Origin: Neobacillus drentensis NBRC 102427
Lineage (GTDB): Bacteria > Bacillota > Bacilli > Bacillales > Cytobacillaceae
Reading direction: 5' to 3'
Assembly: GCF_001591445.1 (NCBI RefSeq)
Contig: NZ_BCUX01000003.1
Span: forward strand, 1 to 64,000
DNA: 64,000 nt
How positions within the stretch are numbered: the first letter of the stretch is position 1; each line of letters starts with the position of its first letter. The position numbers and the translations under genes were made by a program. This document shows positions 1 to 9,064 of this stretch, one piece after another. The notes under the pieces are model-generated. The model searched no databases. It was not told the DNA's origin and saw only the letters and a program-made list of their open reading frames with translations.

Positions 1-4
1 TCCT

Positions 5-108
5 CCACTAGTTACCGTTGATCCGATTTTTCATTCTTCACGGGCATTAGTCGCCTCCACTTCCACTAGTTATCGTTGATCCGATTTTTCAACCTTGACG
101 GACACTCG
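5..108. repeat. Two-copy direct repeat, period 58 bp
   Basis: A unit beginning CCACTAGTTAYCGTTGATCC occurs at about 5 and again at about 63, with about 47 bp conserved in each copy and a variable spacer. It lies downstream of the kynA terminator, at the window edge, so more copies may lie outside. I recognise no known element in it. Confidence 0.6.
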
Positions 109-126
109 TACCCCTTAACGGTCCTA

Positions 127-163
127 TAAAAAAACCACAAACCTCATAAATCAAGGTTTGCGG
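127..163 (-). terminator. Rho-independent terminator after kynA
   Basis: Stem of 9 bp (135-143 with 155-163, one G-T pair) followed on the minus strand by seven U residues at 128-134. It sits just past the kynA stop and closes the tryptophan/anthranilate cluster. Confidence 0.85.
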
Positions 164-174
164 CTGATTCAAAA

Positions 175-1023
175 CTATAATCTCGTTCTTAAACTCCAAA
201 GTTCAGGAAAAAATTGCTGATCTAGTACTCTTTTTAAATAGGTGACACCCGACGACCCACCTGTCCCTTGCTTATGACCAATGATTCTTTCTACCGTACT
301 CATGTGATTAAAGCGCCATAATTGCTGCTGATTGCCGATATCAACTAATTTCTCTGCCAATTCGTAAAGGTCCCAGTATTGGTCCACATTTCGATAAACG
401 GTTAGCCAAGCTTCCTCGACACTAGTATTCGGAACATAGTTTTTGGATAAATCTCGATGTCGAATCTCATGATCAACCGGTAATCCACGTGCAACAAGAG
501 CCTGAATTGCAGCATCATAAATACTTGGTTTAAGCAGAGCCGCTTGCATTTCTTCATAAAGCTCGGTTTGATGTTGATAGACTGCTAGAGTATGAGCATT
601 TTTGTTCCCTAAGGCAAATTCAATCAAACGATTCTGGTAGGACTGGAACCCTGACGATTGACCCAATTTATCCCGAAACTCCAAGTATTCAGCAGGTGTC
701 AAAGTAGAAAGAACACTCCAAGACTGAATCAATTGCTGTTGTATTCTGGAAACACGGGACAGGATTTTGAATGATGGCTCCAGATCGTTGTTTTGTATAA
801 ACTTAATAGCCGCTGTCAATTCATGAATGATTAATTTCATCCATAATTCACTGGCTTGATGGATAACGATAAATAACATCTCATCATGGTGATCGGACTG
901 CCGATGCTGGCTGGATAAGATTTTATCAAGATGGAGATAATCCCCGTATGACATCGCTTTTTGAAAATCTGTTTGAATTTCTTTCTCTAGTCCATTGTTT
1001 GCGTTTTTTTCTTGTGAGTTCAT
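175..1023 (-). CDS. kynA: Tryptophan 2,3-dioxygenase
   Basis: Heme enzyme that opens the indole ring of L-tryptophan to N-formylkynurenine, the entry step of the kynurenine route; cytoplasmic. The 282-residue length is normal for bacterial TDO. Visible family motifs are the N-terminal [16 protein letters not shown] block (His55 as the active-site histidine), the [13 protein letters not shown] segment with His240 as the expected heme ligand, and the GTGGSSGV substrate loop near 253-260. The ATG follows a GGAGG site at good spacing. It is the last gene of the minus-strand catabolic cluster, 56 bp after the permease, and is followed by a strong terminator. Family assignment is secure. The formamidase that should follow this step is not found in the window. 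Confidence 0.96.
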   Translation of the reverse strand: MNSQEKNANNGLEKEIQTDFQKAMSYGDYLHLDKILSSQHRQSDHHDEMLFIVIHQASELWMKLIIHELTAAIKFIQNNDLEPSFKILSRVSRIQQQLIQSWSVLSTLTPAEYLEFRDKLGQSSGFQSYQNRLIEFALGNKNAHTLAVYQHQTELYEEMQAALLKPSIYDAAIQALVARGLPVDHEIRHRDLSKNYVPNTSVEEAWLTVYRNVDQYWDLYELAEKLVDIGNQQQLWRFNHMSTVERIIGHKQGTGGSSGVTYLKRVLDQQFFPELWSLRTRL

Positions 1024-1079
1024 TGTATTAGACCTCCATCATTCTATGGTAGTTAGGTTATTTATGAGAATTTACCACG

Positions 1080-2507
1080 TTAATTTACCTTTTTGTTAAG
1101 AATAGCATCTGACTCGTTCTTTTCAGGATTGTTTCTTCTTTTATTAAAAATAAAATAGGCTGCAGATAAAAACAGTAACCAAGGAACACCGAATTGGAGC
1201 ATGATTTTAAAACCTGTAAACCATGTGGTGATCATTAAACTCAGTAGAAGTACCGCTCCTAAGATCGTCAAATATGGAAAACCAACCATTTTAACTGGCA
1301 ATTTCCGGCCGCCTGCCTTCTCCCACTTTTTCCGGAAAAACAAATGAGAAACAAACACCATAAACCACGTGAATATCGCACCAAACATGGAAATCCCCAT
1401 CATAAATGCGTAAGAAGAGCCTGGTAATAATGCATTTACGGCTGCCGCAAGAAAAATACCTAGTGTAGATATAGCAAGAGCGCTTAAAGGTACCCCTTGT
1501 TTGCTTAATTTACCTAAAAAGGCTGGTGCATAATTTCCTCGTGATAGAGAAAACATCATCCGAGTTGAAGCATATAACTGACTGTTCATTGCTGACAGGG
1601 CAGCGGTTAAAATAATAAAATTCATTATTCCACTTGCACCTGGGATATTTAAGAGTTCCATAACCTTTACGAAAGGACTTTGTTCCACTCCTGCTGATTT
1701 CCAAGGAACAATCATTAGCATGATGCCAAGAGTAATAATATAAAATGTTGATAAACGGAAGACAGTTGCTTTCAGAGCTTTAGGTACCGCTACATCAGGA
1801 TCCTTTGCTTCCCCAGCTGTTACTGCAATCAATTCTGTTCCTAGAAAGCTAAATAAAGATATAAAGATAGCCACCCACATTCCCCACCAGCCGAACGGTA
1901 GGAAGCCACCAGCATTGACAAAGTTCTCAGGTCCCATCTCTGGCTTAGCCGAGCCTCCAAAGAAAACGTAAGCCCCAAGAAGAATAAACCCAACGATTGC
2001 ACTGATTTTGATCATCGAGAACCAATACTCAAATGTGGCAAAAGTATTAACACTTGTTGCATTTACATAAATCAAAACAGCCGCAAACAATAATATCCAG
2101 ACAAACCCAGGCACAGCTGGAAACCAAAACTTCATATATACCGCAATTGCACTTACCTCTACTCCAACTGCAAGTACGTTTGCAACCCAATAGGAATAGC
2201 GGACAAGATAACCAGCGAACGGGCTAATATACTTCTCAGAAATAGTTCCAAAAGACCCTGATGTTGGATGGGCAACAGTCATTTCTGATAAGCATCCCAT
2301 TAAAAGTAAAACAATGAAAGCACCAATAGCATAACTGATTAATACACTAGGACCAGCTGTACTAATGGCAAGTCCACTACCTAGGAAAAGGCCCGTTCCA
2401 ATCGCACATCCCATAGCTATCATTGTAAGTTGATTTGTTTTTAATTCACGCTTCAACCCATTTTCTGAACCATTTCCATTTTTTAAATGAGTTTTATTGT
2501 TCGCCAT
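1080..2507 (-). CDS. APC-family amino acid permease
   Basis: Membrane transporter of the amino acid-polyamine-organocation superfamily, AAT branch (relatives include GabP, AroP and AnsP). It has 475 residues and about 12 hydrophobic segments, with the first-helix signature IGTGLFLGSG near residues 36-45. The ATG is preceded by GAGGAGG. It lies between kynU and kynA on the same strand with short gaps, so tryptophan, kynurenine or a related aromatic amino acid is the likely substrate. That specificity is inferred from context only; the family as a whole moves many amino acids. Confidence 0.88.
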   Translation of the reverse strand: MANNKTHLKNGNGSENGLKRELKTNQLTMIAMGCAIGTGLFLGSGLAISTAGPSVLISYAIGAFIVLLLMGCLSEMTVAHPTSGSFGTISEKYISPFAGYLVRYSYWVANVLAVGVEVSAIAVYMKFWFPAVPGFVWILLFAAVLIYVNATSVNTFATFEYWFSMIKISAIVGFILLGAYVFFGGSAKPEMGPENFVNAGGFLPFGWWGMWVAIFISLFSFLGTELIAVTAGEAKDPDVAVPKALKATVFRLSTFYIITLGIMLMIVPWKSAGVEQSPFVKVMELLNIPGASGIMNFIILTAALSAMNSQLYASTRMMFSLSRGNYAPAFLGKLSKQGVPLSALAISTLGIFLAAAVNALLPGSSYAFMMGISMFGAIFTWFMVFVSHLFFRKKWEKAGGRKLPVKMVGFPYLTILGAVLLLSLMITTWFTGFKIMLQFGVPWLLFLSAAYFIFNKRRNNPEKNESDAILNKKVN

Positions 2508-2531
2508 ATAATTCCTCCTCGTTCCATTAGG

Positions 2532-3803
2532 TTAAGCAACGACTTCACGTTCATTTTTAAACTTTTCATATTGCTTTTCAGTCATAATTTTCTTAAGAAT
2601 TTGGACCACTTCCCAAACCTCTGTATACGAGGTATAAAGCGCAACTGGGGCAAGACGAATAATGTTTGGAGCACGGAAATCAGGAATGACACCATTTTCT
2701 TTCAACGCTTTGCAAATACGTGCGGCTTCTTTATGTTCTAAACTTACATGACCACCACGACGGATATCGTCTATAGGATTTCCAATCGTGAATCCGAAGT
2801 CATGCAGATCATGATTAATTAAATCCATTAAATATTGATTGATATTTAATGACTTAGCGCGGATATTTTCAATCCCTGCTTCTGCAAAAATCTCCAATGC
2901 TCCAAGTAAGGGGGCAAGACTCAACACATGTGGGGTCCCGATTTGATAGGCTCCTGCGGAATCAGCCGGTGTTAAAGAATGCTCCATGTCGAATTGTTTC
3001 TCTTTTTTGGAACCAAACCAGCCAGCCAATCCAGGGGCTGTGCCAAAATGTTTGGAATTCACATATAACCCTCCAACACTTCCTGGACCACCATTTAAAT
3101 GTTTATAATTACACCAGTAGGCAAAATCAACACCCCATTCACTAAATGAATGCGGAATCGCTCCGATCGAATGACATCCATCAAAACCGATTAATATCCC
3201 TCTTCTGTTCGCTTCAGCCGTCAGACGCTTCATATCCAAGATTTGGCCGCTTCGATAGAGTACTGTTGGCAAAATGATAAGCGCAATTTCATCAGTCATC
3301 GCTTCGATAATATCTTCTTCCTCTAAAAAGCGACCATCCCTACTTTTCACACGAATAAGATGTGTATCGGGATCAAATCCATGCATACGTAGCTGACTTT
3401 GAAGTGCATAAATATCTGATGGAAAGGTTAATTCGTCCGCCAAAATTTTAGTCCTTGTCCCTTCTGGCTTATAAAAAGTAGCAACTAACTGATGCAAATT
3501 GACAGTTGTTGATCCAGTTACAATCACTTCGTTAGCAGCAGCACCTACTAACGGAGCGATCATCTCTCCTAGTTTTTCCGATAAAAAAAACCAAGGGTGT
3601 TTCCCATTTGTCCAACCGTCAATTCCATGCTCTTTCCAATCATTTAAAGACTCCAACAGCGTCCGTTCTGCTCTTTTCGAAAGAAGCCCCAATGAATTCC
3701 CGTCCATATAAATGGAATTCGGCTTTAGGTAAAATTCTTCGCGAAATCTCTTCAGGCTATCTTCTTGGTCCAATTGATGTGAATACTCTAAAGTCATCAG
3801 CAT
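2532..3803 (-). CDS. kynU: Kynureninase
   Basis: PLP-dependent hydrolase that splits L-kynurenine into anthranilate and L-alanine (3-hydroxykynurenine would give 3-hydroxyanthranilate). The 423 residues match the usual length. The cofactor lysine is expected at Lys234 in [15 protein letters not shown], and [12 protein letters not shown] near 207-218 carries the PLP-binding Asp. AGGAGG stands 6-7 nt before the ATG used here; the ATG two codons in is an alternative. It lies immediately after the oxalocrotonate decarboxylase gene and before the permease. Because the cluster also carries an anthranilate hydroxylase, kynureninase here most likely feeds anthranilate, not 3-hydroxyanthranilate, into ring cleavage. 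Confidence 0.95.
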   Translation of the reverse strand: MLMTLEYSHQLDQEDSLKRFREEFYLKPNSIYMDGNSLGLLSKRAERTLLESLNDWKEHGIDGWTNGKHPWFFLSEKLGEMIAPLVGAAANEVIVTGSTTVNLHQLVATFYKPEGTRTKILADELTFPSDIYALQSQLRMHGFDPDTHLIRVKSRDGRFLEEEDIIEAMTDEIALIILPTVLYRSGQILDMKRLTAEANRRGILIGFDGCHSIGAIPHSFSEWGVDFAYWCNYKHLNGGPGSVGGLYVNSKHFGTAPGLAGWFGSKKEKQFDMEHSLTPADSAGAYQIGTPHVLSLAPLLGALEIFAEAGIENIRAKSLNINQYLMDLINHDLHDFGFTIGNPIDDIRRGGHVSLEHKEAARICKALKENGVIPDFRAPNIIRLAPVALYTSYTEVWEVVQILKKIMTEKQYEKFKNEREVVA

Positions 3804-3852
3804 ACTAATCCTCCTCTAATTTTTTTCTCTTTAGCTGGTGGGTGAAGATAAT

Positions 3853-4644
3853 CTATGATTTACAAGAAAATGAGACACTGCCTAGGTCTGCAAATTGTGC
3901 CAAAATCGTATCACCTGCTTGAAAACTAATTGCTTCTGTTATCGCTCCGCTTAGAACGATATCACCTTTCTTTAATCCCCGCCCAGTTTCTCCCAGCTTG
4001 TTTACAGCCCATGCAACCGCAACAGCGGGGTCTCCTAATACAGCAGCACTAGTTCCAGTTGTTTCCACGTCAGAATTCCTAGATATGTATACGCCAATTT
4101 CTTTTAGGTTTAGTTTATCCGGTGCTACCCATTTGTTCCCTACGATAAATTTGGAGGAGGAACAGTTATCCGCTACAACGTCTACCAGTGTAAACTTAAA
4201 ATCTAAATACCGGCTATCAATGATCTCAATAGCTGGTGCTACATATTTCGTCACTTTTAAGATATCATCGGCGGTAACGCTTGTGCCTTGGATATCTTTA
4301 TTAATTAAGAAAGCAATTTCCGGCTCTGCTTTGGGATGGATAAACCTGCTAAATTGGACTGGTTCCCATTCAGTTACAAGCATATCATCCATTAAGTAAC
4401 CGTAGATTGCTTCATGGACACCCATCATCTCCTGCTTTGCCTTACTTGTTAAACCGAGTTTCACTCCAATTCGGCGAAGCCCCTCCTGTTCTTTTTGCTC
4501 GATTAATTTTTGTTGTATTTCATAGGCATGCTCAAAAGTTAATTCAGGGTAACTAGTCGTGATTTTCTCGACTTCCCGCTTTTCCTTTTCTGCAGCTAAT
4601 AGGTAGTCTACGATTTCTTGTTCTGTTCCCTGCAATATTGTCAT
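3853..4644 (-). CDS. nbaG: 4-oxalocrotonate (2-oxo-3-hexenedioate) decarboxylase
   Basis: Metal-dependent enzyme of the fumarylacetoacetase-like fold that decarboxylates oxalocrotonate to 2-oxopent-4-enoate. It has 263 residues. It reads closer to XylI/DmpH than to the hydratase: the segment IDSRYLDFKFTLVDVVADN and the N-terminal TTSYPELTFEHAY block follow the decarboxylase pattern. Metal-site residues are expected in the PKAEPEIAF block. Its neighbour at 4689-5468 is the paralogous hydratase; in known meta pathways these two proteins form a complex, which fits their adjacency. The split between decarboxylase and hydratase rests on motif comparison by eye; family membership is certain. Confidence 0.85.
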   Translation of the reverse strand: MTILQGTEQEIVDYLLAAEKEKREVEKITTSYPELTFEHAYEIQQKLIEQKEQEGLRRIGVKLGLTSKAKQEMMGVHEAIYGYLMDDMLVTEWEPVQFSRFIHPKAEPEIAFLINKDIQGTSVTADDILKVTKYVAPAIEIIDSRYLDFKFTLVDVVADNCSSSKFIVGNKWVAPDKLNLKEIGVYISRNSDVETTGTSAAVLGDPAVAVAWAVNKLGETGRGLKKGDIVLSGAITEAISFQAGDTILAQFADLGSVSFSCKS

Positions 4645-4688
4645 AATGGAACCTCCACTTTTAATAATTTTATTCGAGAAAAACTTAC

Positions 4689-5468
4689 TTACTTAAATGA
4701 TACAGATACATTACCTAATGGGCCAAAATTTGCTAGTATCGTGTCGCCTTCTTTTACTGCAATTGCACCAGAAAGTGCTCCGGGAAGAATTAACTCACCT
4801 GCTTTTAGAGTAATCCCAAATTCATGCAATTTATTGGCTAACCAAGCAACCGCTTGGGCGGGGTGTCCTAGAGCGGCAGTTCCAGCTCCTGTAGCCACAA
4901 GCTCATCGTTTTTATAAAGGACCATTCCATGAGCTCGCAAATCCAAGCCTTCAATCGTGCTCAGCTTTTTCCCAACGACTACTCTTGCTGACGAGCCATT
5001 ATCTGCCACTGTATCAACCAATTTGATTTTCCAATCTGAAATACGGCTGTCAATAATCTCAATGGTTGGTACTACATATTTCGTTGCCATTAGCACATCT
5101 AGATAATTCACATTTGGACCAACCAAGTCTTCTTCCAAAATAAAACCAATCTCCGCCTCAACCTTCGGACTGATTAAATCAGCCATTTTCACCGTTGCTT
5201 CATCGGCTATTTTCATAGTATCTATCAGGTGGCCGTAATCAGGTTCATCGACGCCTAGCATTTGCTGCATCGCTTTACTTGTTAGCCCAACCTTTTTCCC
5301 AATCACTTTATGTCCTTCTTCTAACTTTTTACCGATGACTTCGAGTTGGATTTGATAGGCATCGCTTACATCCAACTCGGAAAAGCGCTCCGTCAGCGGT
5401 GCGACAGAATATTGATGATTTTCTGCGTCGATTAATTCATTTGCAATCTTCTCTACTAATACTCTCAT
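4689..5468 (-). CDS. nbaH: 2-oxopent-4-enoate hydratase
   Basis: Adds water to 2-oxopent-4-enoate to give 4-hydroxy-2-oxovalerate, near the end of the meta-cleavage route. It has 259 residues and the fumarylacetoacetase-like fold. VIGKKVGLTSKAMQQMLGVD and IDSRISDWKIKLVDTVADN match the XylJ/DmpE pattern better than the decarboxylase pattern, and PKVEAEIGFIL holds the expected metal ligands. It is the first gene after the internal terminator-like hairpin at 5503-5528, so its level may depend on read-through. The aldolase and acetaldehyde dehydrogenase that normally follow are not adjacent. Confidence 0.85.
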   Translation of the reverse strand: MRVLVEKIANELIDAENHQYSVAPLTERFSELDVSDAYQIQLEVIGKKLEEGHKVIGKKVGLTSKAMQQMLGVDEPDYGHLIDTMKIADEATVKMADLISPKVEAEIGFILEEDLVGPNVNYLDVLMATKYVVPTIEIIDSRISDWKIKLVDTVADNGSSARVVVGKKLSTIEGLDLRAHGMVLYKNDELVATGAGTAALGHPAQAVAWLANKLHEFGITLKAGELILPGALSGAIAVKEGDTILANFGPLGNVSVSFK

Positions 5469-5502
5469 TTTTTCCCACGCCTTCCTTTTCTATATTAATA
5501 GA

Positions 5503-5528
5503 TAAAAAGTGGCCATTAAGCCACCTTT
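5503..5528 (-). terminator. Terminator-like hairpin inside the catabolic cluster
   Basis: Inverted repeat AAAGTGGC (5506-5513) and GCCACCTTT (5520-5528), with the minus-strand product ending in a U-rich run (5503-5508). It lies between the dehydrogenase and hydratase genes, so it may reduce expression of the hydratase, decarboxylase, kynU, permease and kynA part. Confidence 0.6.
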
Positions 5529-5539
5529 TACTTTTAATC

Positions 5540-7006
5540 TTATAATTTCATTGTAATCGTCTTAGCCTCTGTGTAGAATTCAAAACTATGACGTCCACCT
5601 TCTCTGCCGATACCACTTGCTTTGGACCCTCCAAATGGCGTTCTTAAATCACGATAATACCAGCAATTGATCCAGAATAAGCCTGAATCGATTTGAGAAG
5701 CTACACGATGAGCTCGTCTTAAATCATTTGACCAAACGACTCCTGCCAAACCATAAATCGAATCGTTGGCAATTTGAATCGCTTCTTCTTCCGTTTTAAA
5801 TGGAATGACGACTAATACCGGGCCAAAGATTTCTTCCTGTGCAACTCTCATTTTGTTATTCACATCATAGAGCACGGTTGGCTCGTAAAAGTTTCCTTGT
5901 GACACTCCTGCCACACGCTTACCGCCTACAGCAAGTTTCGCACCTTCAGAAATTCCAATTTGCACATAGTTGTCAACCGTTTCTAAGTGACCTTTTGATA
6001 TAAGCGCACCCATATCCGTAGTTTCATCCAATGGATCGCCCACTTTGATGTTTTTCGCAGCAGTAACAAATTTTTCTAGGAATTTATCATAAACCGATTC
6101 TTGCACCAATAGTCGAGAACCGGCTAAGCAGATTTCCCCTTGATTTCTAAAAATTGCTTCGATTGAGCCTGCGACTGCTTCATCTAAGTCGGCATCCTCA
6201 AATACGATATTGGCGGATTTACCACCTAATTCTAATGATACCGGAATTAACTGGGATGCTGCATTTCTCATCACGGTTTTACCAGTAGAGCTCTCCCCGA
6301 CAAAAGAAATCCTGCGTACATATGGATGAGTGGTCATGGCCGTTCCTACTGTTCCACCCGGACCTGTTAGTATATTCAACACGCCTGGCGGTAATCCTGC
6401 TTCGTTGGCAATTTCACCTAACATGACCGCACTGAGTGGAGTATATGAAGCTGGCTTAACGATCACCGTATTACCAGCAGCTAATGCAGCAGAGACTTTC
6501 CAAGTCATTTGCATGAATGGTAAATTCCAAGGAATGATCAAGCTTGTGACACCGGCTGGTGAATATTTGGTATAGCTCATATGCTTGGATTGTTCGTAAT
6601 GCTCGTGATTAATGTATTTTGCCATTTCTGCAAAGAATCTTAAGTTTGATGCTGCACGCGGGATATCAAAATCTCTGCTTTCTCTAATGGGCTTACCCAC
6701 ATCTAATGTTTCTATTAGCGCTAACTCCCCGACACGTTCCAAGACAAGATCTGCCATTCTGCACAGGATCTTTGCTCTTTCTTCTGCTGGCATTTTACTC
6801 CAAATCCCACTATCATAGGTACGCTTTGCGACCTGAATCGCTCTTTCTACATCTTGCTCACTTGCACTAGCGACAGCAGCTAATTTTTGATTCGTGGCTG
6901 GATTAATCGTGTCAAATGTTTCTCCTGAAATAGCGCTTACATATTCTCCATTAATAAAAAGCTTGGCATCGTTAATTTGAAGTTGTTTTTCTAGGACTTT
7001 ACTCAC
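5540..7006 (-). CDS. nbaE: 2-aminomuconate 6-semialdehyde dehydrogenase
   Basis: NAD-dependent aldehyde dehydrogenase oxidising 2-aminomuconate 6-semialdehyde to 2-aminomuconate. From the GTG at 7006 it is 488 residues, typical for ALDH. Seen: IIPWNLPF with the conserved Asn, the Glu of SLELGGKS, the nucleophilic Cys in QGEICLAGSR (about residue 293), and the EEIFGPVL block. The GTG is chosen because it overlaps the deaminase stop (GTGAGTAA, translational coupling) and the protein then begins V-S-K-V-L as is common in the family; an ATG at 7018 and a TTG at 7024 are alternatives. Substrate specificity comes from its place between the deaminase and the hydratase genes. Confidence 0.9.
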   Translation of the reverse strand: MSKVLEKQLQINDAKLFINGEYVSAISGETFDTINPATNQKLAAVASASEQDVERAIQVAKRTYDSGIWSKMPAEERAKILCRMADLVLERVGELALIETLDVGKPIRESRDFDIPRAASNLRFFAEMAKYINHEHYEQSKHMSYTKYSPAGVTSLIIPWNLPFMQMTWKVSAALAAGNTVIVKPASYTPLSAVMLGEIANEAGLPPGVLNILTGPGGTVGTAMTTHPYVRRISFVGESSTGKTVMRNAASQLIPVSLELGGKSANIVFEDADLDEAVAGSIEAIFRNQGEICLAGSRLLVQESVYDKFLEKFVTAAKNIKVGDPLDETTDMGALISKGHLETVDNYVQIGISEGAKLAVGGKRVAGVSQGNFYEPTVLYDVNNKMRVAQEEIFGPVLVVIPFKTEEEAIQIANDSIYGLAGVVWSNDLRRAHRVASQIDSGLFWINCWYYRDLRTPFGGSKASGIGREGGRHSFEFYTEAKTITMKL

Positions 7007-7475
7007 TGAGATCACCATCCTCAACTTCTACAATCATCTCAACTTCAACAGCGTTATTGTGTGGCAGCTGGGACATCCCTACTGCTGATCTCGCATGCCT
7101 TCCCTTTTCACCAAACACTTCCACCAACAAATCGGAGGATCCATTCATTACTTTAGGATGGTCTTTAAAATCTTGCGTGCTGTTGACCATACCAAGGATT
7201 TTAACAATCCGTTTCACTTTGCTAAGGTCACCCAGTTCATTTTTGACTACTGCTAATAGATTAAGCATACATTGTCTTGCTGCTTGATAGCCTACTTCTA
7301 TCGATACATCTTCACCAAGTTTTCCACGGTATTCATCTGTACCTTGTCCTGATGTGAAAATAAGATTCCCTGTCCGAACACAACTTACATAATTACCAGA
7401 CGCGGGGCGGAGTGCCGGCAGCTTTAATCCAAGTTCCTCTAATCTCTCTTCTGGGGTGATCACCTTGTCTATCAT
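6999..7475 (-). CDS. nbaF: 2-aminomuconate deaminase (RidA/YjgF family)
   Basis: Hydrolyses 2-aminomuconate to 4-oxalocrotonate with release of ammonia. The 158-residue RidA-type protein contains the family Arg in GRHARSAVGMSQLP and a C-terminal VEVEMIVEV strand; RidA proteins normally form trimers with sites at subunit interfaces. It is somewhat longer than generic RidA (about 125-130), as AmnD/NbaF-type deaminases are. Its position between the ACMS decarboxylase and the semialdehyde dehydrogenase matches known nba/amn gene order. A general imine deaminase role cannot be excluded from sequence, but context argues for the pathway enzyme. Confidence 0.88.
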   Translation of the reverse strand: MIDKVITPEERLEELGLKLPALRPASGNYVSCVRTGNLIFTSGQGTDEYRGKLGEDVSIEVGYQAARQCMLNLLAVVKNELGDLSKVKRIVKILGMVNSTQDFKDHPKVMNGSSDLLVEVFGEKGRHARSAVGMSQLPHNNAVEVEMIVEVEDGDLSE

Positions 7476-7494
7476 CTTCTCATCTCATTTCCTA

Positions 7495-8505
7495 TTAAAT
7501 TAATAAATTAACCGGTATATTTAAAAATCTTAGTGCATTTTCACCTAACATGGCTCTTTTCTGTTCTTCACTTAGTGCAAAGGTGTCATCAATAATCTTC
7601 CCTGGTGGAGTTTCCCGCAGTAAGAATGGGTAATCCGATCCCATGATGACTTGTTCAGCACCAAATTTTTCGACCAAGAATTTAATATTTACAGGGTTAT
7701 TTACGATTGAATCATAGAAAAATTTCTTGGCATAAAAGCTTGGAGGATGCTCCGTGAGCTGCAAATGCGGCCAAACATTCCAACCATGATCAAGTCTAGG
7801 GAGAATGTAAGGAAGTGACCCGCCTCCATGAGAAAAACAAATTTTAAGTTTTGGAAATTTCTCGATGACACCTCCTAGGATCAGACTTGCTGCAGCCAAT
7901 GCTGTTTCACTTGGCATTCCAACCGTATACATTAAGTTATGGGAAGAAAAACGATCTCCACCCAGTGTTTCCCATGGATGAACAAATAGGGGAACATTCC
8001 ATTTCTCACACATCGCAAAGAAATCAAGGAATGTTTCATCGTCTAAATTTTTGCCATTAATGTTTGTGCCAATTTCAATCCCTTTTAAGCCAAGTTGATG
8101 TATACAGCGGTCTAGTTCACGAATTGCTGCTTCAACATTTTGCAGTGGAACAGTCCCTAGACCAATAAACTTGGTTGGATGCTGAGCTACTGTTTCAGCG
8201 ATGAAATCATTTTGAAATCTAGCCAAAGCCACCGCTTCTTCTGTAGGTGCCCAATAGGAAAACGTTACAGGAATTGGCGATAAAACTTGTATATCTACAT
8301 TTTCTACATTCATATCGTGAATCCTTTTTTCTGGACTCCAAACTTGGTCGGTCACTTCTCGAAAAACCTTCCCAGCCACCATTATATTAGCACCGCAAGA
8401 GCAGGTAGGCTGGAGTACTGGCCACTTGTCGTTTTGGTACTTTTTCGCAAAATCCGGGAAATTATCAGGGATAATATGTGTATGAAAATCTACTCGCATT
8501 TCCAT
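7495..8505 (-). CDS. nbaD: 2-amino-3-carboxymuconate-6-semialdehyde decarboxylase (ACMSD)
   Basis: Zn-dependent amidohydrolase-fold decarboxylase turning ACMS into 2-aminomuconate 6-semialdehyde, which diverts ACMS from spontaneous closure to quinolinate. It has 336 residues. Metal ligands expected for the family are present: H8 and H10 in DFHTHIIP, H176 in FVHPWETLGG, H226 in SHGGGSLPY, and D291 in MGSDYPF. The start may be the ATG at 8505 or the one two codons in. The 5' end overlaps the end of the 3-hydroxyanthranilate dioxygenase gene by 16 bp, so the two are co-transcribed and probably translationally coupled. Confidence 0.95.
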   Translation of the reverse strand: MEMRVDFHTHIIPDNFPDFAKKYQNDKWPVLQPTCSCGANIMVAGKVFREVTDQVWSPEKRIHDMNVENVDIQVLSPIPVTFSYWAPTEEAVALARFQNDFIAETVAQHPTKFIGLGTVPLQNVEAAIRELDRCIHQLGLKGIEIGTNINGKNLDDETFLDFFAMCEKWNVPLFVHPWETLGGDRFSSHNLMYTVGMPSETALAAASLILGGVIEKFPKLKICFSHGGGSLPYILPRLDHGWNVWPHLQLTEHPPSFYAKKFFYDSIVNNPVNIKFLVEKFGAEQVIMGSDYPFLLRETPPGKIIDDTFALSEEQKRAMLGENALRFLNIPVNLLI

Positions 8506-9029
8506 TCACTCGCTTCTTCAGGCATAATATGTCCGCAGTTCTTACAAGAACGGAGCTCTAAATTACTGTTAAATCCATGAATCGCTTCTTTTACCTGGAC
8601 TTCAATATTTGTCAATTGGACAGTAACGCGGTGCATTTCATGATCACATCCATCACAGAACCAAACAAAATCCTCTAATTCGCCTTCACCTCTGTCACGC
8701 TCAATGACGATCCCGATTGTATCAGCGATCCGATGTGGGGAGTGGGGAACATTTGGAGGGAGATGAAATACTTCTCCTTCTCTCACTGTAATTACTTCTC
8801 TTTTACCTTCCGTATTAATAATTTCAACGTAGCAATCACCTTTTAATTGATAAAATATCTCTTCAGATGGGTCCACATGAAAGTCACGGCGTTTGTTTGG
8901 ACCTCCGAGGATCATGAACATTAGTTCAGAATCCTTCCAAACTACTTTATTATTTACTGGCGGCTTAAGTAAATCCTTATTTTCTTCAATAAATCCCCAA
9001 AGGTTAATTGGTTTTAATGGGTTTGTCAT
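8490..9029 (-). CDS. nbaC: 3-hydroxyanthranilate 3,4-dioxygenase
   Basis: Cupin-fold extradiol dioxygenase that opens 3-hydroxyanthranilate to 2-amino-3-carboxymuconate semialdehyde. In this 179-residue protein the catalytic Fe(II) ligands H51, E57 (HVDPSEE) and H96 (PPNVPH) are present. Four cysteines C125, C128, C162 and C165 form the rubredoxin-like second iron site known in bacterial homologues such as that of Cupriavidus (Ralstonia) metallidurans. The C-terminal Cys module marks it as the bacterial type. It lies directly upstream of the ACMS decarboxylase and downstream of the flavin reductase, the expected place for the ring-cleavage step. Confidence 0.96.
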   Translation of the reverse strand: MTNPLKPINLWGFIEENKDLLKPPVNNKVVWKDSELMFMILGGPNKRRDFHVDPSEEIFYQLKGDCYVEIINTEGKREVITVREGEVFHLPPNVPHSPHRIADTIGIVIERDRGEGELEDFVWFCDGCDHEMHRVTVQLTNIEVQVKEAIHGFNSNLELRSCKNCGHIMPEEASEWKCE

Positions 9030-9064
9030 AAAAATCTTCTCCTCTCAACTTTAAATACAAAAGC

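Noticed and set aside
3853-5468. Hydratase and decarboxylase as a recent tandem duplication
   Set aside because: They are quite divergent and each follows a different known enzyme pattern; paired paralogues are normal for meta-cleavage pathways.
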